DNA of 13,277 nt from Sulfurimonas sp. (GCA_022712775.1 JAFLJZ010000183.1:1-13277); one strand, 5' to 3'; positions 1-6,875 are shown, counted from the stretch's first letter. Notes: generated by a model not told the origin, from the letters alone. A program made the numbers and translations.

Positions 1-37
1 ACAAACCAGTACTCTAACCAGCTGAGCTAATCTCACC
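1..37 (-). tRNA. tRNA-His (partial, 5' part only)
   Basis: Read on the minus strand, this is the 5' half of a tRNA. It has an acceptor strand, the TAGCTCAG D-arm signature, a D-loop with GGTTA, and an anticodon stem leading to T33-G34-T35 at the window edge. The acceptor strand has an extra G before position 1 when the TAGCTC box is placed at positions 8-13, which is the G-1 hallmark of histidine tRNA. With anticodon GT(G), whose last base lies outside the window, His is the best call. It sits 22 nt downstream of tRNA-Pro and is probably co-transcribed with it. The anticodon third base and the 3' half cannot be seen, so Asn, Asp or Tyr are not formally excluded. Confidence 0.85.
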
Positions 38-59
38 ATATTGAAGTAAATATAAAAGG

Positions 60-137
60 TGGTCGGGGTGAAAGGACTCGAACCTTCGGCCCCCTGGTCC
101 CAAACCAGGTACTCTAACCATACTGAGCTACACCCCG
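60..137 (-). tRNA. tRNA-Pro (anticodon TGG), CCA encoded
   Basis: A complete cloverleaf is readable on the minus strand. The 7-bp acceptor CGGGGTG (137-131) pairs with CACCCCG (70-64), followed by discriminator A at 63 and an encoded CCA at 62-60. The D-arm TAGCTCAG...GGTTAGAG is followed by a CCTGG/CCAGG anticodon stem with loop TTTGGGA, giving anticodon TGG (proline). The T-arm contains GGTTCGAGTCC. It is the first gene of a Pro-His tRNA unit driven by the promoter at 181-209. Confidence 0.97.
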
Positions 138-180
138 ACCTTGTTTCAAAAACCAAACAGACGCTGATTAATGAGGTGGA

Positions 181-209
181 ATTATAGTCAATAAGGTTGA
201 AAATGTCAA
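181..209 (-). promoter_or_regulatory. sigma-70 promoter of the tRNA-Pro/tRNA-His unit
   Basis: The minus strand reads TTGACA (209-204), a 17-bp spacer, then TATAAT (186-181). Both hexamers match consensus and the spacing is optimal. Transcription would start near 174, leaving a leader of about 37 nt before the mature tRNA-Pro 5' end. A full -35 box is unusual in this group and fits a strongly expressed stable-RNA unit. Confidence 0.88.
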
Positions 210-249
210 TGCTTTTGAGGCAATTCTTTTATATATATTTCTTTTTAAG

Positions 250-255
250 TATAAT
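250..255 (+). promoter_or_regulatory. -10 box upstream of the NSS transporter
   Basis: A perfect TATAAT lies 28 nt before the ATG at 284, preceded by a T-rich tract (about 222-247) but no recognisable -35 box. This is the usual promoter style of Campylobacterota. A Shine-Dalgarno AGGAAA at 271-276 follows. Confidence 0.6.
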
Positions 256-283
256 AGCCCCAATTAAAGTAGGAAATGCATAA

Positions 284-1621
284 ATGAAAATAGCAAGATT
301 TAGTCGATTAGGGTTTATTTTAGCAGCAGCAGGAAGTGCTGTTGGGCTTGGAAATATATGGAAATTTCCATATATTGCAGGTGAATATGGTGGTGGTGCA
401 TTTGTATTAGTTTATCTTATTACAGTACTTCTAATCGGTTTTTCTATAATGATTGCAGAGATGCTGATTGGTTATCTTGGTCGTAAGGATGGGGTAACAT
501 CTTTTGAAGATTTGGCACCTCGATATAAAAATTTATGGAAATTTGGTGGTTTTCAAGGTTTAGCTGGTCTTTTTATTATGATTTTTTATTCTGTTGTTAT
601 AGGATGGATATTTCATTATATAGTTACTTCATTGACATATCTTCCTTCAAGTGTGGAAGAAGCAGAAACGACATTTAATGCGATGCTTCATGCAGACGTT
701 TTAACACAGCTTTTTTATCATACGCTTGCATTTATTTGGATTACATATGTTTTAACCAAGGGTATAAAGGGTGGAATCGAGAAGATGAATCTTGTTCTGA
801 TGCCAACACTCATGATAATTTTACTTGGAATGTTCACGTATGCAACAACGCTTGATTCCTTTTCACAAGCAGTCTCTTTTATGTTTACGCCAGATTGGTC
901 GAAGATAGATGCTGATGCCTTTGTAACAGCTGTAGGACATGCATTTTTTACACTCTCTCTTGGTATGGGCGCGATAATGACATATTCAGCTTCAATGGAG
1001 AAAGGTTCAAACTTAGTAACAAATGCTTTTTGGGTTGTTTTATTAGATACTTCTATTGCTATAGTAGCTGGACTTATGTTATTTACATTTTTGTATCAGT
1101 ATGGTTCAGGTCCAGCGAAGGGTCCAGGTTTGGTATTTATTTCTCTTCCAGCCGCTTTTTATGAGATGGGAATCATAGGAAATGTATTTGCTGTACTTTT
1201 TTTCTTGGCACTTGCTTTTGCAGGTCTTACTTCATCTGTTTCTTTAGTTGAGCCGATGGTTCAGTATTTCATAGATAGATTTAAATGGAGTAGGTTACGA
1301 GCTTCTGTATCGATGGGTTTATTCTTTTACCTTATTGGAATCATAGCCTTACTCTCAAACATAAAAGAGTATGAAGAGATACTTACCTGGGGTGGTAAAA
1401 ACTTTTTTGATTGGGTTGACCATATAACAGCTGCTATTATGCTTCCACTTGGTGGTTTAGTAATGGCTATATTTGTTGGTTTTGTGATTGAAAAGCAAAG
1501 AGTAGAAGCTATTCTTCGTCCGCAACTTGGTTTTGCTTTTGATGCTTGGTATTTTTCACTTCGCTATATCACACCAGTTGCTATGTTTATAGTAATGTTA
1601 TCTTTGATGGGAATCTTGTAA
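284..1621 (+). CDS. neurotransmitter:sodium symporter (NSS/SNF) family transporter
   Basis: This is a polytopic inner-membrane protein of 445 residues that should couple Na+ entry to uptake of an amino acid or similar solute. The TM1 signature is clear: GSAVGLGNIWKFP at residues 17-29, followed by AGEYGGGAF at 32-40, as in LeuT and MhsT. N24 matches the LeuT TM1 asparagine that helps bind Na+. About 11-12 hydrophobic segments follow to the C terminus, and the length is normal for bacterial members. The ATG at 284 has an AGGAAA Shine-Dalgarno 7 nt upstream and a -10 box at 250-255. The next gene begins on the base after the stop codon. The substrate cannot be told from sequence: tryptophan, tyrosine, leucine and alanine carriers all share this fold. 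Confidence 0.95.
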   Translation: MKIARFSRLGFILAAAGSAVGLGNIWKFPYIAGEYGGGAFVLVYLITVLLIGFSIMIAEMLIGYLGRKDGVTSFEDLAPRYKNLWKFGGFQGLAGLFIMIFYSVVIGWIFHYIVTSLTYLPSSVEEAETTFNAMLHADVLTQLFYHTLAFIWITYVLTKGIKGGIEKMNLVLMPTLMIILLGMFTYATTLDSFSQAVSFMFTPDWSKIDADAFVTAVGHAFFTLSLGMGAIMTYSASMEKGSNLVTNAFWVVLLDTSIAIVAGLMLFTFLYQYGSGPAKGPGLVFISLPAAFYEMGIIGNVFAVLFFLALAFAGLTSSVSLVEPMVQYFIDRFKWSRLRASVSMGLFFYLIGIIALLSNIKEYEEILTWGGKNFFDWVDHITAAIMLPLGGLVMAIFVGFVIEKQRVEAILRPQLGFAFDAWYFSLRYITPVAMFIVMLSLMGIL

Positions 1622-1897
1622 GTGAGAAGCATATCGCAGCAGTGTAAAGATATTATAAAGCGTGAAGGAATTAATTTAAGTTCTTCTATAGATTATGATA
1701 TTAACGGAGAAGTTCAATCTTTAAGTATTGAGTGGATTATAGATGCATATATGCAAGCATCCCTAGAATCCCATCAGGTGTTCTTAGATGCCTTGAAATT
1801 ATCACTTGAAGCAAAGGGAATGGGAGTAGATAAATTTTTTGAGGATATGGGTCAGTTGATTTTAATGACACATTTATCGAATAAATTACAAGTTTAA
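1622..1897 (+). CDS. conserved-looking small protein of unknown function, 91 aa
   Basis: I do not recognise this protein. It starts at GTG directly after the TAA of the transporter gene, with a GGGA ribosome-binding site inside the end of that gene (about 1609-1612), so the two are probably translationally coupled. The next methionine is at residue 43, so GTG is the likely start. The sequence is soluble, acidic and mostly helical in character, with no membrane segment, signal peptide or cysteine pair (one Cys at residue 8). The central part reads like an amphipathic helix bundle. Its position suggests an accessory role for the transporter, but this is guilt by association only. Confidence 0.75.
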   Translation: MRSISQQCKDIIKREGINLSSSIDYDINGEVQSLSIEWIIDAYMQASLESHQVFLDALKLSLEAKGMGVDKFFEDMGQLILMTHLSNKLQV

Positions 1898-1917
1898 GAT
1901 AGTATTATTTTAAACTT

Positions 1918-1926
1918 TGTTAAAAT
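1918..1926 (+). promoter_or_regulatory. extended -10 box directly upstream of the diguanylate cyclase
   Basis: TGTTAAAAT (TG-N-TAAAAT) ends 6 nt before the ATG at 1933. No Shine-Dalgarno is visible between them. If used, transcription would begin at or next to the start codon, giving a leaderless or nearly leaderless mRNA. The AT-rich background makes this a moderate call. Confidence 0.4.
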
Positions 1927-1932
1927 TAGTGA

Positions 1933-3549
1933 ATGACAACAACATATAAATTCTTATTTTTATACCTTATTTTTATACTTCTCATGATTTTCTCGATTTT
2001 AGGAATAGATTTTCTAAAAAATAGAAATGTAGAAATACAAAAAAACATACTTTTCAAACAAGCCCAAACACACTTTAATCAGCAAGTAAATACGAGAGCA
2101 TGGAGTGCTAATTTTGGTGGTGTATACGTATTTCCTAAAAATGGGATAAAACCTAATCCATACCTTATCAACAACACTTTAAAAACCGCGCAAGGAGAAA
2201 CTCTTATAAAGATTAATCCTGCATGGATGACACGACAGCTCTCAGAACTTTCTAAAACAAAAGGATTTCATTTTCGTATAACAAGTTTACTTCCACTAAA
2301 TCCTAATAATAAAGCAAACTTGTTTGAGAAAAGAGCTTTAGAGTATTTTGAAAAGACAAAAGATACGCAATATTCTGAGATACAAAAGGGTAGCGATTAT
2401 AGATATATGGGAGCTTTAGTTACTACACAAAACTGTCTTCTATGTCATGCACATCAAGGGTATGAGGTAGGAGATATCAGAGGTGGAATTAGTATACGTA
2501 TCAATGGTGAACACTACCATGAAGTAGTTGCAGAGCTCAATAGTAGATCATTATATATAAAGTTGATTATTCTGTTTTTATTATTAAGTATTTTGCTTCT
2601 TTTGCATAGACAAATTATAAATACAAAAAGTCTTGAAGAAAAAGTTTTTAAAAAAACAAAAGAGATTGAAAATACGAAAGTATTGCTGCAAGAAGTTTTA
2701 GATACAGATAAGAGTTTTTTAATGGTAGCAGACGGAGAAGACATCATTCTCTCGAATAAAACAATGTTAGACTTTTTTAAAGTAAAATCTTTAGAAGTAT
2801 TTAGGAAAAAATATAAATATATTTCAGAGGCTTTTATCGAACAAGAAGATGAAAACTTTTTATCTAAGTATATAAATAATGAACATTGGATTAAATACTT
2901 AAATCGTGAACAAGATGCTAAAGATCTTAAAGTTGTGCTAAAAAGAGAGAATGAAGAAAGATATTTTAAAGTACACTCAAAAGAGATTGTTGTGGAAAAT
3001 AAGAAATTAAGTATCATAATATTTGATGATATTACAGATTCTTTACAAAAGATAACTTTTTTAGAAGAAAAAGCATCCCGAGATGTACTAACAGGTCTTT
3101 TTAATAGAGGAAAATTTAATGATGTCCTTATTCAAGAGATTGCTCTCTCAAAAGTAAGCTTATCTCCTTTGTCTATTATATTCTTAGATATAGACCATTT
3201 TAAAATTGTGAATGATACCTATGGGCATGATATAGGGGATTATGTACTAATAGAGCTATCAAATATTTTACAATCTATTGTTAGAAAAAGTGATTTTGTT
3301 GGAAGATGGGGTGGAGAAGAATTTGTTATCACACTCCAATCAACAACAATAGACGAAGCATTTACATTAGCTGAAAAAATAAGAGTAAAAGTAGAAAACT
3401 ATGACTTTGAAAGTGGTGGAAAACAAGCTATTTCACTTGGGGTAACACAGTATCAAAATAATGACGATGAAACAAGTTTACTCAAACGTGTTGATGAAGC
3501 TTTATATGAAGCAAAAAATACTGGAAGAAATAAGTCTGTAATTAGGTGA
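1933..3549 (+). CDS. membrane diguanylate cyclase with DUF3365 (Tll0287-like) heme-type sensor domain
   Basis: A 538-aa signalling protein that should make cyclic di-GMP. Order of parts: TM1 at about residues 7-24; a periplasmic domain at about 30-205 resembling DUF3365/Tll0287-like sensors, with the c-type heme motif CLLCH at 168-172; TM2 at 208-225; a coiled-coil linker at about 230-260; a PAS-like stretch at about 255-365; and a GGDEF domain from about 375 to the end. The cyclase core looks intact: LTGLFNR at 386-392, metal-binding D419, the GGEEF signature at 460-464, and an RxxD product-inhibition site at R451-D454. No EAL domain is present. Heme attachment in the periplasm suggests redox or gas sensing (inference). 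The ATG has no clear ribosome-binding site. The stop lies inside a palindrome shared with the convergent hemerythrin gene. Confidence 0.93.
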   Translation: MTTTYKFLFLYLIFILLMIFSILGIDFLKNRNVEIQKNILFKQAQTHFNQQVNTRAWSANFGGVYVFPKNGIKPNPYLINNTLKTAQGETLIKINPAWMTRQLSELSKTKGFHFRITSLLPLNPNNKANLFEKRALEYFEKTKDTQYSEIQKGSDYRYMGALVTTQNCLLCHAHQGYEVGDIRGGISIRINGEHYHEVVAELNSRSLYIKLIILFLLLSILLLLHRQIINTKSLEEKVFKKTKEIENTKVLLQEVLDTDKSFLMVADGEDIILSNKTMLDFFKVKSLEVFRKKYKYISEAFIEQEDENFLSKYINNEHWIKYLNREQDAKDLKVVLKRENEERYFKVHSKEIVVENKKLSIIIFDDITDSLQKITFLEEKASRDVLTGLFNRGKFNDVLIQEIALSKVSLSPLSIIFLDIDHFKIVNDTYGHDIGDYVLIELSNILQSIVRKSDFVGRWGGEEFVITLQSTTIDEAFTLAEKIRVKVENYDFESGGKQAISLGVTQYQNNDDETSLLKRVDEALYEAKNTGRNKSVIR

Positions 3550-3563
3550 AATTCACCTAATTA
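3539..3563. terminator. perfect palindrome between convergent genes, possible bidirectional terminator
   Basis: Two 12-nt arms (3539-3550 and 3552-3563) are exact reverse complements around a single A at 3551. Folded RNA from either strand would form a stem of about 10 bp with a 5-nt loop. The stop codons of both convergent genes (3547-3549 plus, 3561-3563 minus) lie inside it. There is no T-run after it in either direction, so it is not a classic intrinsic terminator. Confidence 0.5.
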
Positions 3564-3986
3564 ACACGCTCCGCTAGAGCAAGGTGAAACGCCATTTTCA
3601 AGAAACATAGCTGTAACTGTATCTAATGTCTCAATATGATGTATTAACCATGGCACAAGAGCGCCATCAACATATGCAGTTACGAGTAAAAAATCTCCAT
3701 CACTCTCACGAAAGTTTTTAGCAATTGATTTAAGTTCATGGAGTACTCTGTCATGCTCTCCTTTATGAACAGGATAAGGAGGAAATTTTTTTTCTCGCAT
3801 CATCGCTTCTTCACCTTCAAAGTGTGCAATAGTATGTTCTATAAGTTCATCAAAGATTGTATTTATAGAATCGATATCTTTATTTTCTACTGCTGCGGAT
3901 AATTTGTTGATAATTATAATATCTTCTAAGTGTGTATCATTCATACTTGGCATTGCTACCATTGGTAATTGGTTTTGTGTAATCAA
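3561..3986 (-). CDS. bacteriohemerythrin (non-heme di-iron O2-binding protein)
   Basis: A 141-aa single-domain hemerythrin, expected to bind O2 reversibly at a di-iron site in the cytoplasm. The ligand pattern is complete: H19, H55-x3-E59, H74-x3-H78 and H117-x4-D122. The C terminus is a short tail with two cysteines (residues 136 and 141), outside the conserved fold. The start is TTG at 3986, overlapping the TGA of thiG as TTGA, so translation is probably coupled. The ATG codons at residues 9, 12 and 15 are alternatives, but no Shine-Dalgarno favours them. Roles known for the family include O2 storage, delivery, scavenging and sensing; which applies here is not visible. Convergent with the heme-type diguanylate cyclase gene. 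Confidence 0.93.
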   Translation of the reverse strand: MITQNQLPMVAMPSMNDTHLEDIIIINKLSAAVENKDIDSINTIFDELIEHTIAHFEGEEAMMREKKFPPYPVHKGEHDRVLHELKSIAKNFRESDGDFLLVTAYVDGALVPWLIHHIETLDTVTAMFLENGVSPCSSGAC

Positions 3987-4762
3987 AACTGTATCATACC
4001 GTCAATCGGTGAAGAAGCTGTTGCATAAGGACGTTTTGGGATTCTACCAGATAGGTAAGACATTCTTCCTGCTCTTACTGCATGCTTCATTGCCTCAGCC
4101 ATAATCATAGGATTCTGTGCTTGAGCAATAGCCGTATTTGTAAGAACACCCGCTGCTCCTAACTCCATTGCATATGCTGCATCAGATGCACACCCGATTC
4201 CAGCATCAACAATTACAGGTACAGAAACAGCTTCACGAATGAAAACTATGTTGTAAGGGTTTTGAATCCCAAGACCAGAGCCAATAGGTGCAGCAAGAGG
4301 CATAATAGCGTGAGAACCAGCATCCTCTAAACGTTTAGCCATAATTGGGTCATCTGAGGTATACGACATGATTGTAAAACCATCTTTTGCTAAAACTTCA
4401 CAAGCCTTGATTGTTTCTAATACATCAGGGTAAAGCGTTTTCTTAGTATCGCCAATAACTTCTAGTTTGATTAAATCAATACCAGTAGCCTCACGCATAA
4501 GTCTAAAAGTTGTAATTGCTTCTTCAGCAGTCACACAACCAGCAGAGTTTGGTAGAAATTTTACATTAGTTCCAGCGAAAGTATCACGTAGATTTTCTTT
4601 GTCAGGATCTGTGATGTTTAAACGACGAATAGCAACTGTGATAAGTTCACTTCCAGATGCTAATGTAGCTTCTTTTGTAGCTTCAAAAGAGTCATATTTT
4701 CCACTACCAACAATTAGGCGTGAGCCTAGTTCATATTTTCCGATTCTTAAAATGTTATCCAT
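3983..4762 (-). CDS. thiG: thiazole synthase ThiG
   Basis: ThiG condenses 1-deoxy-D-xylulose 5-phosphate, dehydroglycine and the thiocarboxylate sulfur of ThiS to make the thiazole phosphate of thiamine. The 259-aa length is normal. The active-site region [10 protein letters not shown] (residues 96-105) carries the Schiff-base lysine K99. Other family signatures seen are [11 protein letters not shown] (72-82), [12 protein letters not shown] (155-166), VDAGIG (185-190) and GVLTNTAIA (205-213), the last two forming the phosphate-binding part of the TIM barrel. The ATG at 4762 has an AGGAAA Shine-Dalgarno at 4768-4773. ThiS, ThiF and ThiH are not in this window. A structured, GC-rich leader region (4789-4860) lies just upstream, and the hemerythrin gene overlaps the stop. 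Confidence 0.98.
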   Translation of the reverse strand: MDNILRIGKYELGSRLIVGSGKYDSFEATKEATLASGSELITVAIRRLNITDPDKENLRDTFAGTNVKFLPNSAGCVTAEEAITTFRLMREATGIDLIKLEVIGDTKKTLYPDVLETIKACEVLAKDGFTIMSYTSDDPIMAKRLEDAGSHAIMPLAAPIGSGLGIQNPYNIVFIREAVSVPVIVDAGIGCASDAAYAMELGAAGVLTNTAIAQAQNPMIMAEAMKHAVRAGRMSYLSGRIPKRPYATASSPIDGMIQF

Positions 4763-4788
4763 ATAAATTTCCTAAAATATTTTTATTA

Positions 4789-4860
4789 CTGATTTTATCA
4801 GGCTCGTTAGAGCCCAGCTTCAGTGCCTTAGCGGCTAGCGTAGCCTAATGGGCTTTGCTC
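4789..4860. repeat. cluster of palindromes with competing stems in the thiG leader region
   Basis: In 72 nt there are three perfect hairpins: 4789-4793/4797-4801, 4801-4805/4810-4814 and 4833-4837/4841-4845. A longer-range stem pairs 4811-4816 with 4849-4854 and encloses the third hairpin. That long stem uses bases also needed by the second hairpin, so the two are mutually exclusive. TTA (4828-4830) and TAA (4846-4848) extend the third hairpin past a two-base bulge. GC content of 4801-4860 is 35/60, far above its surroundings. It could be a cis-acting RNA for thiG or a mobile palindromic (REP-like) repeat. It lacks the conserved TPP-riboswitch motifs. Confidence 0.6.
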
Positions 4861-4869
4861 ATTTGGCGT

Positions 4870-4875
4870 ATTATA
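4870..4875 (-). promoter_or_regulatory. -10 box, possible promoter of thiG-hemerythrin
   Basis: The minus strand reads TATAAT at 4875-4870, between the end of nnr and the hairpin cluster. A start near 4863 would give thiG a leader of about 100 nt that contains the whole palindrome cluster. No -35 box is evident, and read-through from nnr is equally possible. Confidence 0.45.
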
Positions 4876-4887
4876 TTGTAGTTTGTC

Positions 4888-6282
4888 TTACAGATTGCCT
4901 ATACCTTGGATTAAATCCTCCGGTGTAAGAGAAAAATCAGCGCCTTTGTAGTTTTGAACAAGCTTTGTATGCGATAATGAAGCATTAATGGTAGCATCTA
5001 GGCATGAATAGCCTTGTGCTAATAATGATCCAATAAGTCCGCTTAAAACGTCACCACTTCCAGCTTTGGCTAAGGCTGAGGTTCCATAAGCATTAACAAA
5101 ATAAGAATTATTTTGACCTATAATGACATTTGCTCCTTTTAAAAGTAAGGTTACATTTGGAAATGCAGTACAAAATATTTCGCTATATTTAAAACGATTT
5201 GCTTGTAATTCATCAATGCTTATTTCAGCAATTTGTGTAATTTTTAAGAGGGATATAAATTCTTTTGGATGCGGTGTAAGCACGACATTTTTTCTTTTAA
5301 GTATTCCTAAGATGGTATCCATATGAAATATGTCAGCATCGCCAATAAGAGGGAGCTTATTATTTAAAAAATTATTGAGTTCATTTGTACAAAAATTTCT
5401 TCCTAAGCCCATACCAAAAGCAAGTGCAGTAGTATTTGTGGGTTTTTCTTGTGCATGCATCATGGAGTAAGGCATATTGTGAGGTTCGTTCTTAGATACC
5501 ATTGTTACCAAACCTGTACCAAATTTTAGAGCAGATAAACCACTTAGCATACCAGCACCTACTTTTTCACCGCCAAGAATCGTTAAATGACCAAAGCTTC
5601 CTTTATTCGTGTTTTTTTTATGTCTGAAGGGAAGTTCTAAATCAGACATATCAAGAAGATTCCAATTCGATTTACTCTCATAAACACTTCTTGGAATTCC
5701 AAGGTCTATTACATGTATTCTTCCAACAAATTCTTTTGCACTATCGCTAAACATTGATTTTTTAAGTGCACCCATTGTGAGTGTTATATCTGCACAAAAG
5801 GTGTCTTTGTTACATTCTCCATTTTTGTCGATTCCAGAGGGTATATCACAAGCTATTTTATAAGCATGCAACTTGTTGATAGTCTGCATAACAGCTTTAG
5901 CTTCGTAGTTAAATTCTCCATAAAACCCTGTTCCATAGAGTGCATCAACTAAAATATCACATTCATTAAGTTCTATGGTTGATTTCACACCAATAGCATG
6001 TGCTCTGTCTATTTGAAGTTTTGCCATCGGTGATTTTGGTTTTTTAACATAAAATATTTTCACATTGTAGTCTCTATGTAAAAGCCGAGCAAGCGCTAAT
6101 CCATCGGCACCATTATTACCACTACCGCAGGCTACAACTATAGTAGAATATGCAGGAAATTCACTACGAATAAAATCTGCGATTCCATTCGCTGCATGCT
6201 CCATCAAAATATCTTCACTTAGTTTAAATGTTTCATAACATCTCTTGTCTAAACTACCAACTTCATCAAATAATTTTTGCAT
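4888..6282 (-). CDS. nnr: bifunctional NAD(P)H-hydrate epimerase / ADP-dependent (S)-NAD(P)H-hydrate dehydratase
   Basis: This enzyme repairs damaged (hydrated) NADH and NADPH in the cytoplasm. The N-terminal YjeF-N epimerase domain (about 1-210) shows GSGNNGADG at 53-61 and DIPSGID at 146-152. The C-terminal ribokinase-like dehydratase domain (about 220-464) shows LTPHPKEF at 335-342, LLKGAN at 380-385 and KAGSGDVLSG at 406-415, with D411 as the expected catalytic aspartate. At 464 aa it is somewhat shorter than the E. coli protein, but both domains look complete. The ATG has a strong AAGGAG at 6289-6294 that overlaps the end of yoeB, so this gene is probably co-transcribed and perhaps translationally coupled with the toxin-antitoxin pair. 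Confidence 0.97.
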   Translation of the reverse strand: MQKLFDEVGSLDKRCYETFKLSEDILMEHAANGIADFIRSEFPAYSTIVVACGSGNNGADGLALARLLHRDYNVKIFYVKKPKSPMAKLQIDRAHAIGVKSTIELNECDILVDALYGTGFYGEFNYEAKAVMQTINKLHAYKIACDIPSGIDKNGECNKDTFCADITLTMGALKKSMFSDSAKEFVGRIHVIDLGIPRSVYESKSNWNLLDMSDLELPFRHKKNTNKGSFGHLTILGGEKVGAGMLSGLSALKFGTGLVTMVSKNEPHNMPYSMMHAQEKPTNTTALAFGMGLGRNFCTNELNNFLNNKLPLIGDADIFHMDTILGILKRKNVVLTPHPKEFISLLKITQIAEISIDELQANRFKYSEIFCTAFPNVTLLLKGANVIIGQNNSYFVNAYGTSALAKAGSGDVLSGLIGSLLAQGYSCLDATINASLSHTKLVQNYKGADFSLTPEDLIQGIGNL

Positions 6283-6292
6283 TAAAACTCCT

Positions 6293-6547
6293 TTAGTAGT
6301 GGTATCTACACTGAGCGATTAATAGAGAGTTATCTTGAACTTTGTAAACTAAACGATGTTCAAGTGTGATTCTACGGGACCAGTATCCAGACCAGTTATA
6401 TTTTAAAGGTTCAGGTTCACCAAGACCTCCAAAAGGTTCTCTTTTTATCTCTTTTATCAGTGTATTGATTTTTTTTAAAACTTGTTTATTGTTTTTTTGC
6501 CAGTACAAATAATCTTCCCAAGTCTTATCCGCAAAAACAAGATTCAT
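6293..6547 (-). CDS. yoeB: YoeB-family toxin (ribosome-dependent mRNA endonuclease)
   Basis: An 84-aa toxin, colinear with E. coli YoeB. The residues known to matter there are kept at the same positions: E46, R65 and H83, followed by the C-terminal Y84. The motifs WSRRIT (56-61), EHRLVY (63-68) and CRYHY (80-84) are diagnostic. Free toxin cleaves mRNA in the ribosomal A site; YefM neutralises it. The ATG overlaps the stop of the antitoxin gene by 4 nt (ATGA), the usual coupling in type II modules. No frameshift or missing residue is seen, so it should be active. Confidence 0.97.
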   Translation of the reverse strand: MNLVFADKTWEDYLYWQKNNKQVLKKINTLIKEIKREPFGGLGEPEPLKYNWSGYWSRRITLEHRLVYKVQDNSLLIAQCRYHY

Positions 6548-6798
6548 GATTCTATTAAATCTCTTCTTTGACCTAGCCCTGATTCTAACTGTTCAATAGC
6601 ATCGTTTAACCTCGAAGCATTGTTTGAGCTTTGCATGAGGTACGCAGTTTCTTGCATGGCTTTAAAGTCTTGAAGTGAAATCATTACAACCGCTTCTTTA
6701 TTTTGGCGTGTAATAGTTATGGGGCTATGATTAGCTACAACAGAATCCATTGTACTAGCTAAGTGTTGTCGAGTTTGAGAAAATGTACTTGTTTGCAT
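6544..6798 (-). CDS. yefM: YefM-family antitoxin (Phd/YefM)
   Basis: The antitoxin binds YoeB through its C terminus and represses its own promoter through an N-terminal DNA-binding fold. I place the start at ATG 6798 (84 aa), because AGGAG at 6805-6809 sits 6 nt before it. An upstream in-frame TTG at 6804 would touch that Shine-Dalgarno. Family features are an N-terminal segment resembling YSEARQNLSATM, the core PITITRQNKEAVVMISLQDF, and ETAYLMQS before an acidic C-terminal tail. It precedes and overlaps yoeB by 4 nt. Paired GTAC operator sites lie just upstream. Confidence 0.95.
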   Translation of the reverse strand: MQTSTFSQTRQHLASTMDSVVANHSPITITRQNKEAVVMISLQDFKAMQETAYLMQSSNNASRLNDAIEQLESGLGQRRDLIES

Positions 6799-6804
6799 AA
6801 GCAA

Positions 6805-6809
6805 CTCCT
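6805..6809 (-). promoter_or_regulatory. Shine-Dalgarno deciding the yefM start
   Basis: AGGAG on the minus strand is 6 nt before ATG 6798, which supports that codon over the TTG at 6804. Confidence 0.75.
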
Positions 6810-6813
6810 AAAT

Positions 6814-6837
6814 ATACGTACATATATTAGTACATAT
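6814..6837 (-). promoter_or_regulatory. putative YefM-YoeB operator (paired GTAC sites)
   Basis: On the minus strand two copies of ATATGTAC start exactly 12 bp apart, with GTAC cores at 6830-6833 and 6818-6821, just ahead of the yefM Shine-Dalgarno. From memory, the E. coli yefM operator has paired palindromes with TGTACA cores spaced 12 bp centre to centre. Each core here matches five of the six bases (TGTACT and TGTACG). A third TGTACT-type site (plus strand 6784-6789) lies within the first codons of yefM. Confidence 0.7.
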
Positions 6838-6875
6838 TAACTTAAAGAGCTATAAAGTAATTTAGAGTTAAAAAG

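Noticed and set aside
2514..3017. 167-aa open frame on the minus strand inside the diguanylate cyclase gene
   Set aside because: It is Ser/Phe/Leu-rich with no recognisable motif and lies opposite a well-supported coding frame, so it is an antisense shadow.
4763..4887. TPP riboswitch ahead of thiG
   Set aside because: The conserved CUGAGA and the second thi-box core are not present on the minus strand; the hairpins seen are different.
6799..6804. TTG start of yefM at 6804
   Set aside because: It would abut the AGGAG Shine-Dalgarno; ATG 6798 has correct spacing and matches the family N terminus.
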